From Alviniconcha marisindica (taxonomy: Eukaryota; Mollusca; Gastropoda; Provannidae): a stretch of 64,000 nucleotides of DNA. The first letter of the stretch is position 1. Each line of letters starts with the position of its first letter. Below, piece by piece: positions 1-37,010 of this stretch. Location of the stretch: NCBI GenBank assembly GCA_018857735.1, contig JABMCL010001864.1:143501-207500 (forward strand). Direction: 5' to 3'. Below the pieces are notes generated by a model that was given only the letters and a program-made list of their open reading frames with translations, had not been told where the DNA came from and did not search any database. Both the position numbers and the translations under genes were made by a program.

Positions 1-356
1 CTTGGTACTTGCAGCATGGATCAAACTGCCAAGAGATGGCATACACACCGGCACACATCACACTCAAGAACCCCAGTGGCATAAAAATTTCACCTCGATG
101 AGGCCACATGCCTGCACACACAAATGACCCTAGTCCTGATAGTACTGCTGTCTTGTGTAGGCAGTTTCCACACATGATCCATCTTGCCGCTTCATCACCA
201 AGTTTTGAAGGTTCAATGACAATTGTCTTTACACCCGAGTCAAGGGCACGGTCCAGTTCCACCTCAAACTCTTCTTGGGATGACTCATGCTCATAGATTT
301 CACGAATCACTGTGCAGTCCTGAATTGTTTTGCATTCCTTATTATTGTTTTGTGAT
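1..356 (-). CDS. TMEM11: TMEM11 coding exon 2 (runs off the window)
   Basis: It starts after the acceptor TTTCAG at 362-357. It encodes nearly all of the conserved protein, including both membrane segments. The plus-strand reading at 108-296 is a shadow of this exon. Confidence 0.93.
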
Positions 357-1995
357 CTGAAACAGAGTTAGAACATAGAAATAGAACTTGGATTAGAAAA
401 TAGAAGAATGACAGCGGACACATTAAAGTGTGTGTCACATTAAAGTTTGATCCAAATGTTGAACTTTTACATCTGATCTAGTAAGACTAGTTACACTGTT
501 TATACTATTATAGCTGCATAAATTATATTACCTAAATCAAGGATATACTCTGGCTTCAAAAACTGGTTGTAAACTGACTGACAAAGTGACAGCCTGAAAC
601 ATCAGATAATTATTGCAGGAGGCAGTTCATTCATTTCATTTCTGTTTGAGGTGAACAAGGTCCATCTAATATACCTGTACCTCTATTTATTACAAGCATT
701 CAAGATTACTTTATTATATCATCAGAGAAATTAAGCAAGCCTCTATATGTTACAAGCAGAGGATGATGATTGTCATTCTCTGCTTCACCTCTATCTCAGA
801 CCATGAACTTTTCAACTTGGTCAGTATGCAGACACCTGGGAAGCTTCAACTGTTTATTAAGTGAAAAACCACTGCCGCTTGTTGCAGTGTCAAGTGAGAC
901 CAAGACAGCAGGAATTTAAGAAACCTTCTGCAGTGTTAAGTCACCAGGTAAGATTATGACAGTAAGACTAAAAGAGTACACAGACTAGTACACTGCACAG
1001 TGTAAGTGTGCCACTGGTCCATTTAATGTGAATAAGCTGTTTTGAAAGAGCAAAATTCTCAATGGCTAGAAAGGGTTTATAAATTGGTTGATTCACAGTG
1101 TGAAATGGGTGTGTTTAACTTTAAGCTGGATCACGTCATATGTAAACTGGTGTGCTGTTGTATGGTGTAAACAGAACATGCACTGAAATGACAGCAGTTT
1201 CACATGGCACCAGCCGTGTAACATCCAAACAGCACTGTGACTGTGAGTGTGACTGAATGTGAGTATACAACTTCAGTAGATATTTAAAAAATGTTGTGTA
1301 AAACTACAGTCACTCATTCTGAGTTGCAATGCAGCATTTTGACTAGAGCATAGTAGGTCTGCTTGGAAACACTAAACTAGTAAGCAGAGAACAGCATTAT
1401 AAATTAATAATTTAATATAGTTCATTAGTTGCCACCCCTTCTTCCTCTGTTCGGTGACCGCCTTCATCATGCTGCAGATTGTGTCTCTGTTTCTGTTCGG
1501 GGTTGCGCAGCACTGAGAAGTAAGAAAAAGAAAGAAAAACCCCACCTCTTAGTCTTACTAACTTCTTACAAACAAACACTGAACAATTGATTTTTTTTTA
1601 AGAAAAAGAAAATAAAGTTGGTCGTCTACATTGATTAGAACTATAAGAAGTGAAGAAAAAAAGAGAACTATCTCAAGGCACCACCAGTGACACTGAAATG
1701 CTGTCTGGCTTGGAATTATGATTCTGTTAGAATGTTCCACCTAAAGCAGTTATACTCGTTGAAAAATGCACACTTGTTTTCACTTATTTCCCGCGCTGAT
1801 CACGAACATTTCTCAACACCGACAACAAACTCGAGATCCCGGTATAAACACATCACACCAGCTAGCTTGTGATGAATTTAAAATTTACTGTAACTTGCCA
1901 TTGGTTTGGTTAATCAAACATATACGACACATCCACATATACAGTCACAACTGAAGTTCAGTCTATTACCTTGAGCTTGGAACAAGTTCAGCCAT
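1..1995 (-). CDS. TMEM11: TMEM11 (mitochondrial inner-membrane protein), two exons, 3' end outside window
   Basis: The exons are 1995-1970 and 356-1 on the minus strand, joined in phase 2 across a GT...AG intron. The reading begins MAELVPSSR and continues through TVIREIYEHESSQEEFEVEL, an IVIEPSKLGDEAARWI stretch, GNCLHKTAVLSG, then two hydrophobic segments and WQFDPCCKYQ. These blocks match the TMEM11/PMI family closely, including the invariant GNCLHKTAVL and FDPCCKYQ signatures. Family knowledge: TMEM11 is a two-pass inner-mitochondrial-membrane protein that works with MICOS and controls mitochondrial shape. Only the last residues and the 3' UTR should lie beyond position 1. The gene is divergent from the alpha-glucosidase gene and shares its short promoter. 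Confidence 0.93.
357..1969 (-). other. TMEM11 intron 1
   Basis: AT-rich intron with no recognisable coding exon or repeat family. The open frames at 1558-1954 are short and lack any family resemblance. Confidence 0.8.
1970..1995 (-). CDS. TMEM11: TMEM11 coding exon 1
   Basis: Twenty-six coding bases, ATG at 1995-1993, ending CAAG before the donor GTAATA. The intron is phase 2. The ATG is chosen because it is followed directly by a good donor that joins in frame to the conserved exon. Confidence 0.88.
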
Positions 1996-2066
1996 TTTAG
2001 ATGAGGAAACTACTCGCGGACATAACGTCTTTTCAACCAAAGCAATGTGCGTTACTTCCCTTGGTT

Positions 2067-2074
2067 TCACGTGA
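2067..2074. promoter_or_regulatory. TCACGTGA E-box (CLEAR/M-box type)
   Basis: Perfect palindromic TCACGTGA, the core of the TFEB/TFE3/MITF lysosomal-gene element. A second, related TCACATGA lies 10 bp further on. Position in the promoter of a lysosomal hydrolase makes the match meaningful. Binding is inferred. Confidence 0.6.
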
Positions 2075-2084
2075 TCTGGCTTCA

Positions 2085-2092
2085 TCACATGA
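2085..2092. promoter_or_regulatory. TCACATGA M-box-like element
   Basis: One-base variant of the upstream TCACGTGA, of the MITF/TFE type, placed 147 bp before the glucosidase ATG. Confidence 0.45.
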
Positions 2093-2238
2093 CCGTATTT
2101 CATCCCAAAATAGCACATGGACCTAAGCAGCGTTTTTTTCTCTCCCCCAGACCGTGAACGAATGACTTGAAAAGTGACGGCCAACGCCTGACTTGCATCG
2201 CTTTCGTAGGAGGTCGTTTTGCACTCAAAACTGCAAAA

Positions 2239-27537
<25,299 letters not shown>

Positions 27538-28980
27538 TTATTGATGCTGGTGTAAAAAAAAAGTGGTCTTTGTGGTGGTCAGTCATTGATTACCAGTGAT
27601 CTCGCTGAGAGTATTGGAGAGAGCCTGGAGGGGGAAGTGCCTGAAACAGTGACATCAAGTGGAGCACATTTGGGTGGTTTATATGTAGAAGTTTATGGCA
27701 ATCATTGCATGGCTCATATCAGTTTACATGATGATCAGTCATGTTGTCACTAACTGATGATGCAGGTATAGGAATTTTGAAAGGGTTTATAGTAATGCCG
27801 TAACAATTTGATTATGCACAGATGTTGTTTGCATATTATGAACTGTAATAAAGGTTGTACTCTAGAAATAAAACACATTTTTGTTTGTGATAGTACAGTA
27901 GTCACTTAATTGTTTAATTTCTCTCTGATTTCTGGAATTGATTTGTTTAGCACATTTTTTATTTAAAAGCAATTAAACCAAAGGTATGATGCATTTGCGT
28001 TCAAACTGGTTCATTTTGCTGTGGGTGGTACCATTAATTTTGCTCACTTTTCTTTTAAAGTAACCATATATTGTAGTGATTTTGATAAATGTGGCACTGT
28101 TTCCAAAGAAACTATTATCATTTAATGAATGTAAGAAGGCTGTATGTTTGCTTCTTTTTTTTTAAATCTTGAGCCAAAATCATTGTAGTAAACTTAATAA
28201 AGTACTTTTGCTTTAATGGCAATATTGTATACTAACAAGAACTTTTTCCTCAACTAACACTTTGCTGTGCTTTTTATGATTTATGTTTATTATGATTAAA
28301 AACAAATCTGTTTGATTATTTAAGACTAAGTCACCTTAACTGAATTTTAATGCAAAGCAATCAGCTGGAGCAAAGAAATGTTTTGAAACACTCTAGTTTT
28401 TCATTTGAATAGTCTATCTTGCCATAGGATCAACTTTTGTCCAGCCTATCAGTTTTTGTATTCACATCCCTGGTGTTTGCCCAAAACAGGTTCTGTTTCT
28501 AGAGGTGCTGTGATGGAAGGATGGAAGGAATGGGTTTTTAACACCCAGTCGACCTTGGTGGTTATATCAGGGCAATGGTGTGATGTAAGCTGATGATGAA
28601 AAGTTAATGTGTTCAGTGAAACAGATCTATTTTCTGTGATGTTTGATGTCTTCCCTCTGTCTGCGGTTTTAGGGCTGTCATTTGATTCCACTTTTTTGCC
28701 TGCTTTCTTGCAATTGTGTCTAGCCCTTTTGCATGTTCCGTCTTCTCCAGCTCTTTCAGCCCATTCTCATGCCTACTGTCCCAAAATTTCTAACCTTTAG
28801 TTTTTTGAGAGATAGTCCTTTTTTCTTTTTTTTCTTTTTTGTATGGCCTTTGTTTTTAGGACATCTAGGAAGTGATAATTAGTCATTCATGTGTGCCACA
28901 TGCTGCCATATGGCACTGACATTAACTATTATGTTGCTTCCTGTTTTAAAAAAAGTTAATGTTTGTGATGTGTTTTTAAC
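27538..28980 (+). other. GAA-like 3' UTR and downstream sequence
   Basis: Canonical AATAAA hexamers occur at 27847-27852 and 27867-27872, so the 3' UTR probably ends near 27.88 kb. A short divergent SINE-domain remnant lies at 28528-28580. Nothing else was recognised. Confidence 0.65.
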
Positions 28981-28984
28981 TTTT

Positions 28985-29187
28985 TATTTTTAACTTGGTA
29001 TTGAGAAATTAGGTGGAAAGGTCAACATAGCTTTATACGCAGAAGCAGTATTGAAGGGACAACCTTTTCAAAATGTGTGTGTGGCTTATTTTTAACTTGG
29101 TATTGAGAAATTAGGTGGAAAGGTCAACATAGCTTTATACGCAGAAGCAGTATTGAAGGGACAACCTTTTCGATATGTGTGTGTGGT
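28985..29187 (+). repeat. Tandem duplication of about 100 bp
   Basis: Two nearly identical copies (about 28988-29085 and 29090-29186), each with TTTTTAACTTGGTATTGAG, AGGTGGAAAGGTCAACATAG and GAAGGGACAACCTTTTC. A recent duplication. Confidence 0.92.
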
Positions 29188-29189
29188 TG

Positions 29190-30747
29190 TTCTATGTTTT
29201 GTTTGTGTGAAGAGTTTAATGAGCTGTGAATGAGGATTGTTTTTGTATTTTTATGACTTTTCATTTTGTTTTGGCCATATGTGGTTGATTGATGATGAAA
29301 AGAAAGGAAGCTGATCATCTTCCCACCTGCTATGATAGCCCTGTTCTTTAAAAGGTGGCACTGTACTGTTCCAGAATGCTAGCATGTAGAACACAGTCAT
29401 GCTGTGGGGCTTGTATTCTAAATATGTAATGTAATACTTTCTTACAGTTATTTGGAAAACTTGTATTTCAGTTTGTTTTCAACAACAAAAAGTGCCATAT
29501 TATTCTTTCTTTTTTTTGTCTCTCACCTCTCTCTCATTTTTATATATATTTTTTTCCTTTTCTTTTTGTAAAGTGTTTTCATCATTGTAATCTTTGATCG
29601 ATCTTAAAATTGTTGAGTTAACAAAATGTTGGGTATTGATAGTGTGTACAGCTGCAAGTAGATGGTAGCTATGAGAACTTCAGTGCAATTTATGTTGTAA
29701 CTTTGGCCTTGGAGTTTCCATTTGAACCTGAGCCTATCTACCAGACCAGCCAGAAAGTTGTCCAGGTGCACAAGCAACCCTGTAGATGTTATTCCCAGTC
29801 ATGTGCTGGTCTTTTTAGACAAATATGATAGGAAACCCAGCATATCTCCAAAATGTGCCTCCTCCTATGGTGGTAGTGGTAGGCTGGTTACATTCTAATG
29901 TTGCATTTGTACAAATACCAAAACTACATGGGATTTATTTTTGTGGTGTGCATGTGTGTGTTTTCATCAGAAAGCTGAGATACCACTGGAGCTGAAAATA
30001 TCAGTATTGATGGTCCCTTTTATTGTAAACTTCATCATGAGTTTATGAGTTAAATTTGTTTTAGTTTTTTTTGCATCTAGATTTTGACAGCTGCATTTCT
30101 ATTATTTCCCTGTTGTTGTTGATCTTTTATTTACATGTGTGGACCCCCCACCCCCACACACTTACAGATCACATCCTTAAACGCACACACATGCATGCAT
30201 GCATGCACAAACACACACACACGCATACACACGCACACACACACGCATACACACGCACACATGCATGCTCAAGTACACACACAATACTTTATTTCAAAGA
30301 TTTTGCTGGTCTATGGAGTGTCCAGTTTGGTATGTGAATAATATAAATGACTTGCAATGCTAAGTATCGCAATGATCATTTCTGAATGATTCATATGCCT
30401 TCTAAATGCTAAGCATAATGCAAAGATTCTGTAACTGTTGATGAGTCAAATTTTGCTTTCATTAAATTATAAGTGTCTGATTTGCAAGTACAGCTGTGTA
30501 TACGTTTTCATGTCTCACTGTGTAAAGATTTTTTTTTAATAGCTTCTGTGTGCTGCATTTCCTAGCTTTATGCCAATTTATGGCTAATGCCCATGCCCAA
30601 AATTCTTGATATAGTCAGCTGCTTTTATTTGGATGTGTGATGAAATGTGTTATGTAGACTCACCCATTTTATGAATGAGTAAATGGATATGTTTCTGTAA
30701 CAAATTGATATTTTATTTGTGTGCATGTGCATATTTGTGTGTGCATG

Positions 30748-30791
<44 letters not shown>

Positions 30792-31664
30792 GTAGACTAT
30801 ACTCTAGTAGGAATAATTTAAAAGAAAAAATATCAACATTGATACTTTGTCTTTGTTTCTCTCTCTTACCAACACCTTACACAAATATTCACCCAACACT
30901 GCTCATACACAGCTGGCGATGATGGTAATAATAATGAAGACTGAACCACGGTAATAGTAATACTTTGTTTTAGAATGAAGACTGAACTGTGGTGAGAGTA
31001 ACACTTGGGTGAACGATTTAGGTGATGGGGGGGGGGGGGGGGGGGGGGAGGCGAGGCAAGTGATGAAGAAGACGGAATTTGACAATTGTTGTGGTATTGT
31101 TTGTAGGGGTGAGTATTTAGCGCTGTTTTGAAGGCATGGGAGGATTAACTGTGACGGATGTCAGAAGGGAGCGAATTCCATTGCTTTGGAGCTCCGTGAA
31201 GAGGTAGATGCCTGTCGGTCGTCGAACAACTTCTTGTTTGTTTCCAGTCATTATCCGTCCAGTGTATTTCAGGCAACTCTCCAGTTCTGTCACTTTCATC
31301 GATTCAAACGGCGGCGTGTTTTAAATCGCAGCCTTAGTTACGACGCGAATTCTACACAACCAATAACCGCAACTCTGCACACAGTTCCGTTTAACGCCGT
31401 GGTTCCCATATCGTTTTGGTCCATTCACACACCCAGTTAAGTCATTCAAACACTGGTTACCCGCTCGATTATTGCATGTATCAGGCAATCAGGCATTACA
31501 AAGCCGTGTTAATGAATGCTTCAAAACTGGTCCGGCCAGTTGACATTGTATTTTTGACATTCAGTTAATATTTTGTTTTTGATTGTTTGCCCTGCGGGCT
31601 GAATGTAAAAAAAAGAAAGAAAAAAAAAAGTATCTGGACTCATTCCATTATCCTCTTCATAATG

Positions 31665-31727
<63 letters not shown>

Positions 31728-31857
31728 CTGTATGAAAGAGAGAGAGAGACAGGCAGAGAGAGACAGACAGAGAGTACGGGTTTTTGAAATATTCGATATG
31801 AATGCCTTGAACATGTACCTCCCCCCATTGAAAAGGGCTATGGCCTTATATCAATAA

Positions 31858-31911
<54 letters not shown>

Positions 31912-32035
31912 CCCCCCTCTCTCTCGCAATCGCCCTCTCTCGCAATCGCCCCCTCCCACCCCCCATCCGCCTCTCTCTCCCTTCACCCGTCTCAACTGCC
32001 GTCATTGTTTACAAGTGGCTCTTCTAGCAGTGCTG
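29190..32035. other. Intergenic, simple repeats
   Basis: CA/GCATG microsatellite 30180-30290, GT run 30746-30786, poly-G 31027-31048, and CT runs 31669-31722 and 31862-31908. The 31.1-31.45 kb part has slightly gene-like composition but no recognisable frame or family. Confidence 0.7.
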
Positions 32036-34009
32036 TTAAAGGAAAAGTCCAAGGTTTTTAAGTATGCAAAATGACCATCGCAATGATTGACAAATGAGTC
32101 ATTAGTCTGAGATTTAATGAATTAAAAAATGGAGAAAAAAAGAGTTTATGTTGGTTTTTAATCAATTTTATATTCTGTAGGCTGGCCGAGACGACTGCTG
32201 TCTCGGGTTCTCCATCAGTCACGTGACTTTCTCGAAGTGACGTCAGTCTGGGAGTCAGTGCGGTTGCCATCTTAGATTGTTCATGAATGTGTATGCGTGT
32301 GGTCGACAAAAAGCTCTAACCATGCCGGCCTACTGTGTTGCAGCAAACTGTAACAACTCACAAGCAACCAAGCATAACTATGCACGAGTTCCCGCGGAAT
32401 CGACCCGCTGTGAGGCGAAAATGGGGCAAATTTGTACAATTCAAACAAGCTGACTTGATGCTGCGCCTCAGTCACGACCATTTGTGTAGCGAGCACTTCG
32501 CTGAGTGCGATTTCGTAAACTTTATGGGGAATACCAAATGGGGTTTGCTTCAAAGCGGAATTGTTAGGGTGCCACAGGGTAACCGACTTGGAAAAAATTC
32601 CAGTTCGAATCTCCAAGGATGAAGCTGACGCCGAGAGCAGCAAGCGCGCAGCATTATACCAAAAATTGAGAGATACACTGATATCCTGAAACAAGCGTTA
32701 ACAAGGCAAAGACAAAAAGTCTAACACGAATGCCTACGCAGAAAAGGCCGTGAAAGAAAGAGACTGTACACAAATGCCTGTGGCAAAGAAAGAAAGAACA
32801 GACCACAAATGCCTGTGGCAAAGAAAGAAAGACCAAACCACAAATGTGGTGGCAAACGAAAAATGGCTGCCCTAATCAGGCAAGCAAACAGTTGACACCA
32901 AATGAAACGAACAAAACAGCTGAAACCACCTCAAAACCACAAACGGTTGCCTACCTGCAAGCACTATATAAGGTGGGGAAAAAAACAAAAAACATCACCA
33001 AATCACAACAGTCTAATAGACTGCAACAAAGGAGTGGACGACTACAGTCATAAGAGCACTGAGCAAAAATAACTGTGCCAACGACAAACAGTTGGAAAGC
33101 CAAACTAACCATAACTAACGAAATGGCCAATAAACCAAAGATAAAAAAAGAAAGAACGCATGGTGAAAAAGAAGGGGGAAAGAGGGAGAAAACAACAACA
33201 ACACTTTCTGAAAAGAAAGAGGAGGCAAGTAATGTCAGCGAGCAACGGGACAAAGGGTGGATACACGTAATCCGTGTACACGACACAACCCACTTAGCAG
33301 TGACAACAACACGGCAGGGCAACAGACGCTAACGAACTACCCAACACAAAGAAAGAATGAGAGGTCTCGTTAAACATCGAGACTACCCCCTCACTCGTAC
33401 ATCGTAAATGGACGATATAACTCGAGAAACAAAAGGGCAAGCCAAGAGAAAAAAACAGTGAAGGCAAGAACCGGTAACTAGCCCAACCCCAAACCCTAAC
33501 CCAGGGAGGCCACGAAATCGCTAGTCTATTGAACTAGAACGAACACAACTTTTTCATTTTTACATATGATGAAACAAACAAGGATAAATTGGGAAAATAA
33601 AACACCCAATAAAAGGCAGGCTCCCTGATGAGGTCTAGCCTGTTGTGAAAACTAGAGTAAACACAACCTAACAATGTTCGAGAAAAATGAAATAACAAGG
33701 AGGAAATAAACAAAGGCCCAACTACTGACAATGGCATCGGAGCTTCATCCTTGGAGATTCGAACTGGAATGTTTTCCAAGTCGGTTACCCTGTGGCTACT
33801 AGCCATTTTGCAGCGACTCCCCAGAGTGACGTTGTGCACATATGTGCACATGATTTCGGCGTCATGGCGACGCTTTCGGTACGACAGAAAATGCCAGTTT
33901 TCGTGCATTTATAACCCTCAGATCACAGTTTCACCTACATCATTGTTCTGAGCGAACTTTAACGGAAATCATGTCAAAAATCACCCCAAACCTTGGACTT
34001 GTCCTTTAA
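32036..34009. mobile_element. Kolobok-like DNA transposon remnant flanked by TTAA
   Basis: The termini are AGGAAAAGTCCAAGGTTT at 32040 and the inverted AAACCTTGGACTTGTCCT ending at 34005, each followed outward by TTAA (32036-32039, 34006-34009). Inside is a THAP-type domain (32322-32620). TTAA duplication plus THAP is the hallmark of Kolobok transposons; piggyBac shares TTAA but not THAP. A long subterminal inverted repeat is also present (32560-32625 against 33735-33805). At 1.97 kb with a broken coding region it is non-autonomous. Confidence 0.78.
32322..32622 (+). pseudogene. Frameshifted THAP domain
   Basis: It begins MPAYCVAANCNNSQATK in one frame. It continues in the +1 frame from about 32376 with MHEFPRNRPAVRRKWGKFV, then HLCSEHF, ECDFVNF and a VP end. 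This is the C2CH THAP zinc finger (CxxNC..., FP...W, C..HF) broken by a one-base frameshift near 32370-32375. Confidence 0.8.
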
Positions 34010-34339
34010 TGTAGCTATGCGTCGATCCATCCATCGGGAGGGAGAAAGAGAGAGAGAGCGGGGAGGAGGGAGAGAGTGTGGCAGAACGACAAGAAAGGAG
34101 CTAATGGATGGATCGACAAACGACTACATCAAATGCACTTCTAGAAGAGCCACTTGTAAACGATGTCAAGCGCAAATCCTACTCTTTTACAATCCTTCTC
34201 TGTCCTCTTGTCACTCTTTACCACCGTCGGTCATGGTCGGTACACACGAACTTGTGTTCTCTCTCACACAATGTAAGGAACTTAATTTTAGGTCGCGTCG
34301 AAGTGTAAAAAACAACAAACTAGTAGTTAAGTGTTGAGG

Positions 34340-34460
34340 CGTTATATTTTGATCTGGAAGACCTTAAACAGAGTAAATCTGAAGGGAGGGGGGGGGGGGA
34401 TGGAGAGAAAGTCGTACTCCTTTCGTAAAGAGCCTGTTGGGTGCATCAGTCTCCACCCAG
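34340..34460 (+). repeat. Dispersed repeat, second copy
   Basis: GATCTGGAAGACCTTAAACA and the following CTCC-TTC-AAG-GCCTGTTGG pattern match 11375-11480 in the glucosidase intron 7. Confidence 0.5.
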
Positions 34461-34659
34461 AGCCGAATCCGATTTTTGGCCCACAATGCCAAGCAGAGAG
34501 CATAGGGGTTGTCAAAAATCTGATACTGGTGGGATCAGATAATGGTGAAAGGATATCAGCCCGATACTAGCGAAAGAAAGCCACCGTCTAGGTGGTAGAC
34601 TCTGCTTGCATGGGAGAATGCTCTCGGCTGACACACCCAATGTAAGGAACTGAGGGTGT

Positions 34660-35240
34660 ATCCTTGACAATGAAGAACAACGTAATCAAAATCTGTTGAA
34701 CAGCCTACTATGAACTAAAATGCATCAGCTCCACCCGCAGGTACCTCACAGCAGATGCAGTAAAGCAACTGGTAACTTCTTGTGTGTTGTCCAGATTAGA
34801 CAGTTGCAGTTAGACTCTTGTCATGGGCACTCCCAGCTCTGTTAGTCAAGCGATGCAGAAAGTCTAGAATAAATTGCACGCTTTATTATCAGAGCACCAC
34901 GCCATCAAAACTGCACACCTCTCCTACAGCAACTCCACTGGCTCCCAATTTCTGAACGAATAAATACAAAACTGCTTGCATGTGTTACAACGCAATCACA
35001 GGTTCCGCCCCCTCTTATCTTTCTGAGCTACAACATCTTTACAGTCCTTCCCGCTCTCTCCGCTCTTCGTCAGACACACGCATCCTCAAACTCCAACACT
35101 TGAACCGCAAAACCCATCGCTTTTGCACTTTCTCACACTTCGGCCCCCACATCTGGAACAATTTCCCCCAAGACATCAGGCAATCTGCTACTCCCTCTTC
35201 CTTCAAAAGTGAATTCAAGACACTTCTCTTCTGAGAATAT
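34660..35240 (+). mobile_element. C-terminal remnant of an L2/CR1-like LINE reverse transcriptase
   Basis: Broken frames read RRYLTADAVKQLV, LSRLDSC and a QKV block, then an open segment 34980-35234 with SAPSYLSELQHLYSPSRSLR, FGPHIWNNFP and SFKSEFKTLLF before a stop. This is the standard end of ORF2 in L2/CR1-type non-LTR retrotransposons. Stops upstream show the copy is dead. Confidence 0.82.
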
Positions 35241-35291
35241 TTCAGTTAAACACCTTTATTCTTCACTCCTATCAGTCTGTACAGTGTGTGT

Positions 35292-35345
35292 GTAACTAAA
35301 TACGGCAGTGGTTGAAGGAAAGATGTCGTCAACCAGTGCTTGGAG
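35292..35345 (+). repeat. Dispersed 52-bp repeat
   Basis: TAACTAAATACGGCAGTGG and CCAGTGCTTGGAG recur at 45755-45806, where the match is longer and includes GGGTTCGCTCC, a tRNA B-box-like motif. Probably part of a SINE. Confidence 0.7.
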
Positions 35346-35346
<1 letters not shown>

Positions 35347-35377
<31 letters not shown>

Positions 35378-35407
35378 TGCGTGTGGTGGTGGGTGTGGTG
35401 TGTGGTG

Positions 35408-35438
<31 letters not shown>

Positions 35439-35482
35439 CGTGCGTGTGTGTGTGCGTGCGTGTGTGTGTGTGTGTGCGTGCA
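35347..35482. repeat. GT/CGTG compound microsatellite
   Basis: Alternating GTGT and CGTGCGTG blocks. One of eight CGTG-type arrays in the right half of the window. Confidence 0.95.
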
Positions 35483-35534
35483 TCTTGTACATAGCTTGAA
35501 CCCCTGTTGATGTCCACATTAAGTGTTAGCTTTG

Positions 35535-35640
35535 TTAAATTGTTGATAACATTTTCCATCTCGATGTACATTATGTGTGTTATGTTTGTTCAGCGCATTC
35601 AGCCGTAGGCACTTTTCAAATTTCCATTCTTATTATTATT
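35535..35640 (+). repeat. LINE/SINE 3' tail
   Basis: GATAACATTTTCCATCTCGA, TTGTTCAGCGC and an (ATT)n tail, matching the copies at 13.0-13.28 kb. It lies downstream of the LINE remnant and may be its 3' end. Confidence 0.75.
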
Positions 35641-36199
35641 TTACATTTTAAACAAATGTGTATGATTTTTAAGCCAATATATATATATCTTTGATGGTGC
35701 CGCTACGATTTTTTTAATCAACACATATATATTCACATTTTCATTAAAGAAAGAAGAAGGGGGGAAACATGAAAAAACGAAACAAAGAGAGGGAGGGAGA
35801 GAAAAGAAAAAAGAAAAAGAAAAAGAAAAAAAGAAGAAGAAGAAGAGCTGCACAGATTTCCGATTCAAAGCCATTTAATATATTTAAAATACGTACATTA
35901 GATATCAGAAAAGCAAAAACAGAAAAACAACAACAACGCTGCAACAAAAAGACAAGGAAAGAATAATATGTGCTTTTGTTTTCGGTAGGCTACAGACCTA
36001 AGACTTTAATGGAATGAACTTTTAATCATTGTCTAAACTGTTTATATATATATATTGATTTGACAGTCACCGAACACACGTTAAATAATTCTTTTTAGCT
36101 AGAGAAAGCTAGGCAGGGCAAAAGTCAAGTACAAATCGATGAATGTAATGTTACAGACAGTAAAGGTCATTACTGAGATTTAAAATTAATTTTGATATC

Positions 36200-36489
36200 T
36201 CTTCTTCTTTCTTCTTCAGTGTTGCTTTACGTCCACAGAGACCGTGCAGATTATTAGGGCCGGAAGCCCAGGTCCACCTCCTGTTTCACACAGCTCCTGA
36301 ATGATTTCTGCATTCCTGATGGACAGCGATGAGAGCCATTTTAATGCTTCGTTCATTGTAGGGGCAAAGTCACAAGACAGTGCCCATAGGATACAACTTA
36401 TGGAGAGAGAGGTGAGCCGTCGCGGAATCGAAACGAAGGGGTTCTGCTTGCCAGCCTAACGCCTTACCGCTAGGCCAAACCGGCTCATC
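36200..36489 (-). mobile_element. tRNA-derived SINE, copy A
   Basis: The minus-strand head is at 36487-36415, with GGCCTAGCGGTAAGGCGTT (A box) and GTTTCGATTCC (B box). The body contains CAAAGTCACAAGACAGTG and GACAGCGATGAGAGCC on the plus strand, and the tail lies near 36.2 kb. Confidence 0.85.
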
Positions 36490-36496
36490 TAAATAA

Positions 36497-36816
36497 GTAA
36501 ACGTGGTGATTAACGTCAACAGAAACCACAAGGCTCAAGTTATTAGGGACGGGGAGAAGGAGGGAAGGGGGTATGGAGGTGGGGGAAGAGGGAGGTTATA
36601 TATCTATCGCTACACTGTCACCACCATAATGACTCCAGCATTAAGGTGGGCAGCGATGAGAGCCATTTTAATATTTCATTAACTGTGAGGGACAAAGTCA
36701 CAAGACAGTGTCCACAGAGCACAATTTTTGAAGAGAAAGAAGAGCCGAAGCGGATTTGAACCGAAGTCCCTCTGCTTACCAGCCTAACGCCTTACCGCTA
36801 GGCCGAACAGGCTCAC
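36497..36816 (-). mobile_element. tRNA-derived SINE, copy B
   Basis: Same architecture as copy A: head 36814-36741 with GGCCTAGCGGTAAGGCGTT and GGTTCAAATCC, shared body, and a 3' domain with GTTTCTGTTGACGTTAATCA near 36.5 kb. Confidence 0.87.
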
Positions 36817-36837
36817 AAGTTATTTAGGTAGGTAGGT

Positions 36838-37010
36838 AGGTAGTGTTGCTTAATGTCCTCAGATGTCAGTTGACATATTAGGGACAAGCTGAGACCAATG
36901 CCGAAGCATGGTTCAATATAGCTTTATGTCCACGGAAACCAGAAGGCTCGTTAGGACGGACAGCCCAGGACGGCCACTTCGACTCTCACACAGCTCCTGA
37001 ACTATGACAA
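36838..37010 (-). mobile_element. SINE 3' fragments
   Basis: Two overlapping pieces of the same SINE tail (GTGTTGCTTAATGTCC at 36842 and GCTTTATGTCCACGGAAACC at 36919, with CACACAGCTCCTGAA as in copy A). Confidence 0.6.

Larger units (their letters stand above)
1996..2238. promoter_or_regulatory. Bidirectional promoter between TMEM11 and the GAA-like gene
   Basis: Only 243 bp separate the two divergent start codons, so both 5' UTRs and core promoters must overlap here. No TATA box is visible. The stretch contains two E-box-like elements (annotated separately) and a pyrimidine run at 2131-2148. A shared housekeeping-type promoter is inferred from geometry. Transcription starts cannot be placed by eye. 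Confidence 0.75.
32003..34166. repeat. Inverted repeat outside the TTAA element
   Basis: The 30-bp stretch at about 32003-32032 (TTTACAAGTGGCTCTTCTAG core) recurs inverted at about 34138-34166. The TTAA element therefore lies inside a larger palindromic structure, either an older element or a duplicated arm. Confidence 0.7.

Noticed and set aside
108..296. Plus-strand open frame
   Set aside because: Antisense shadow of the TMEM11 exon.
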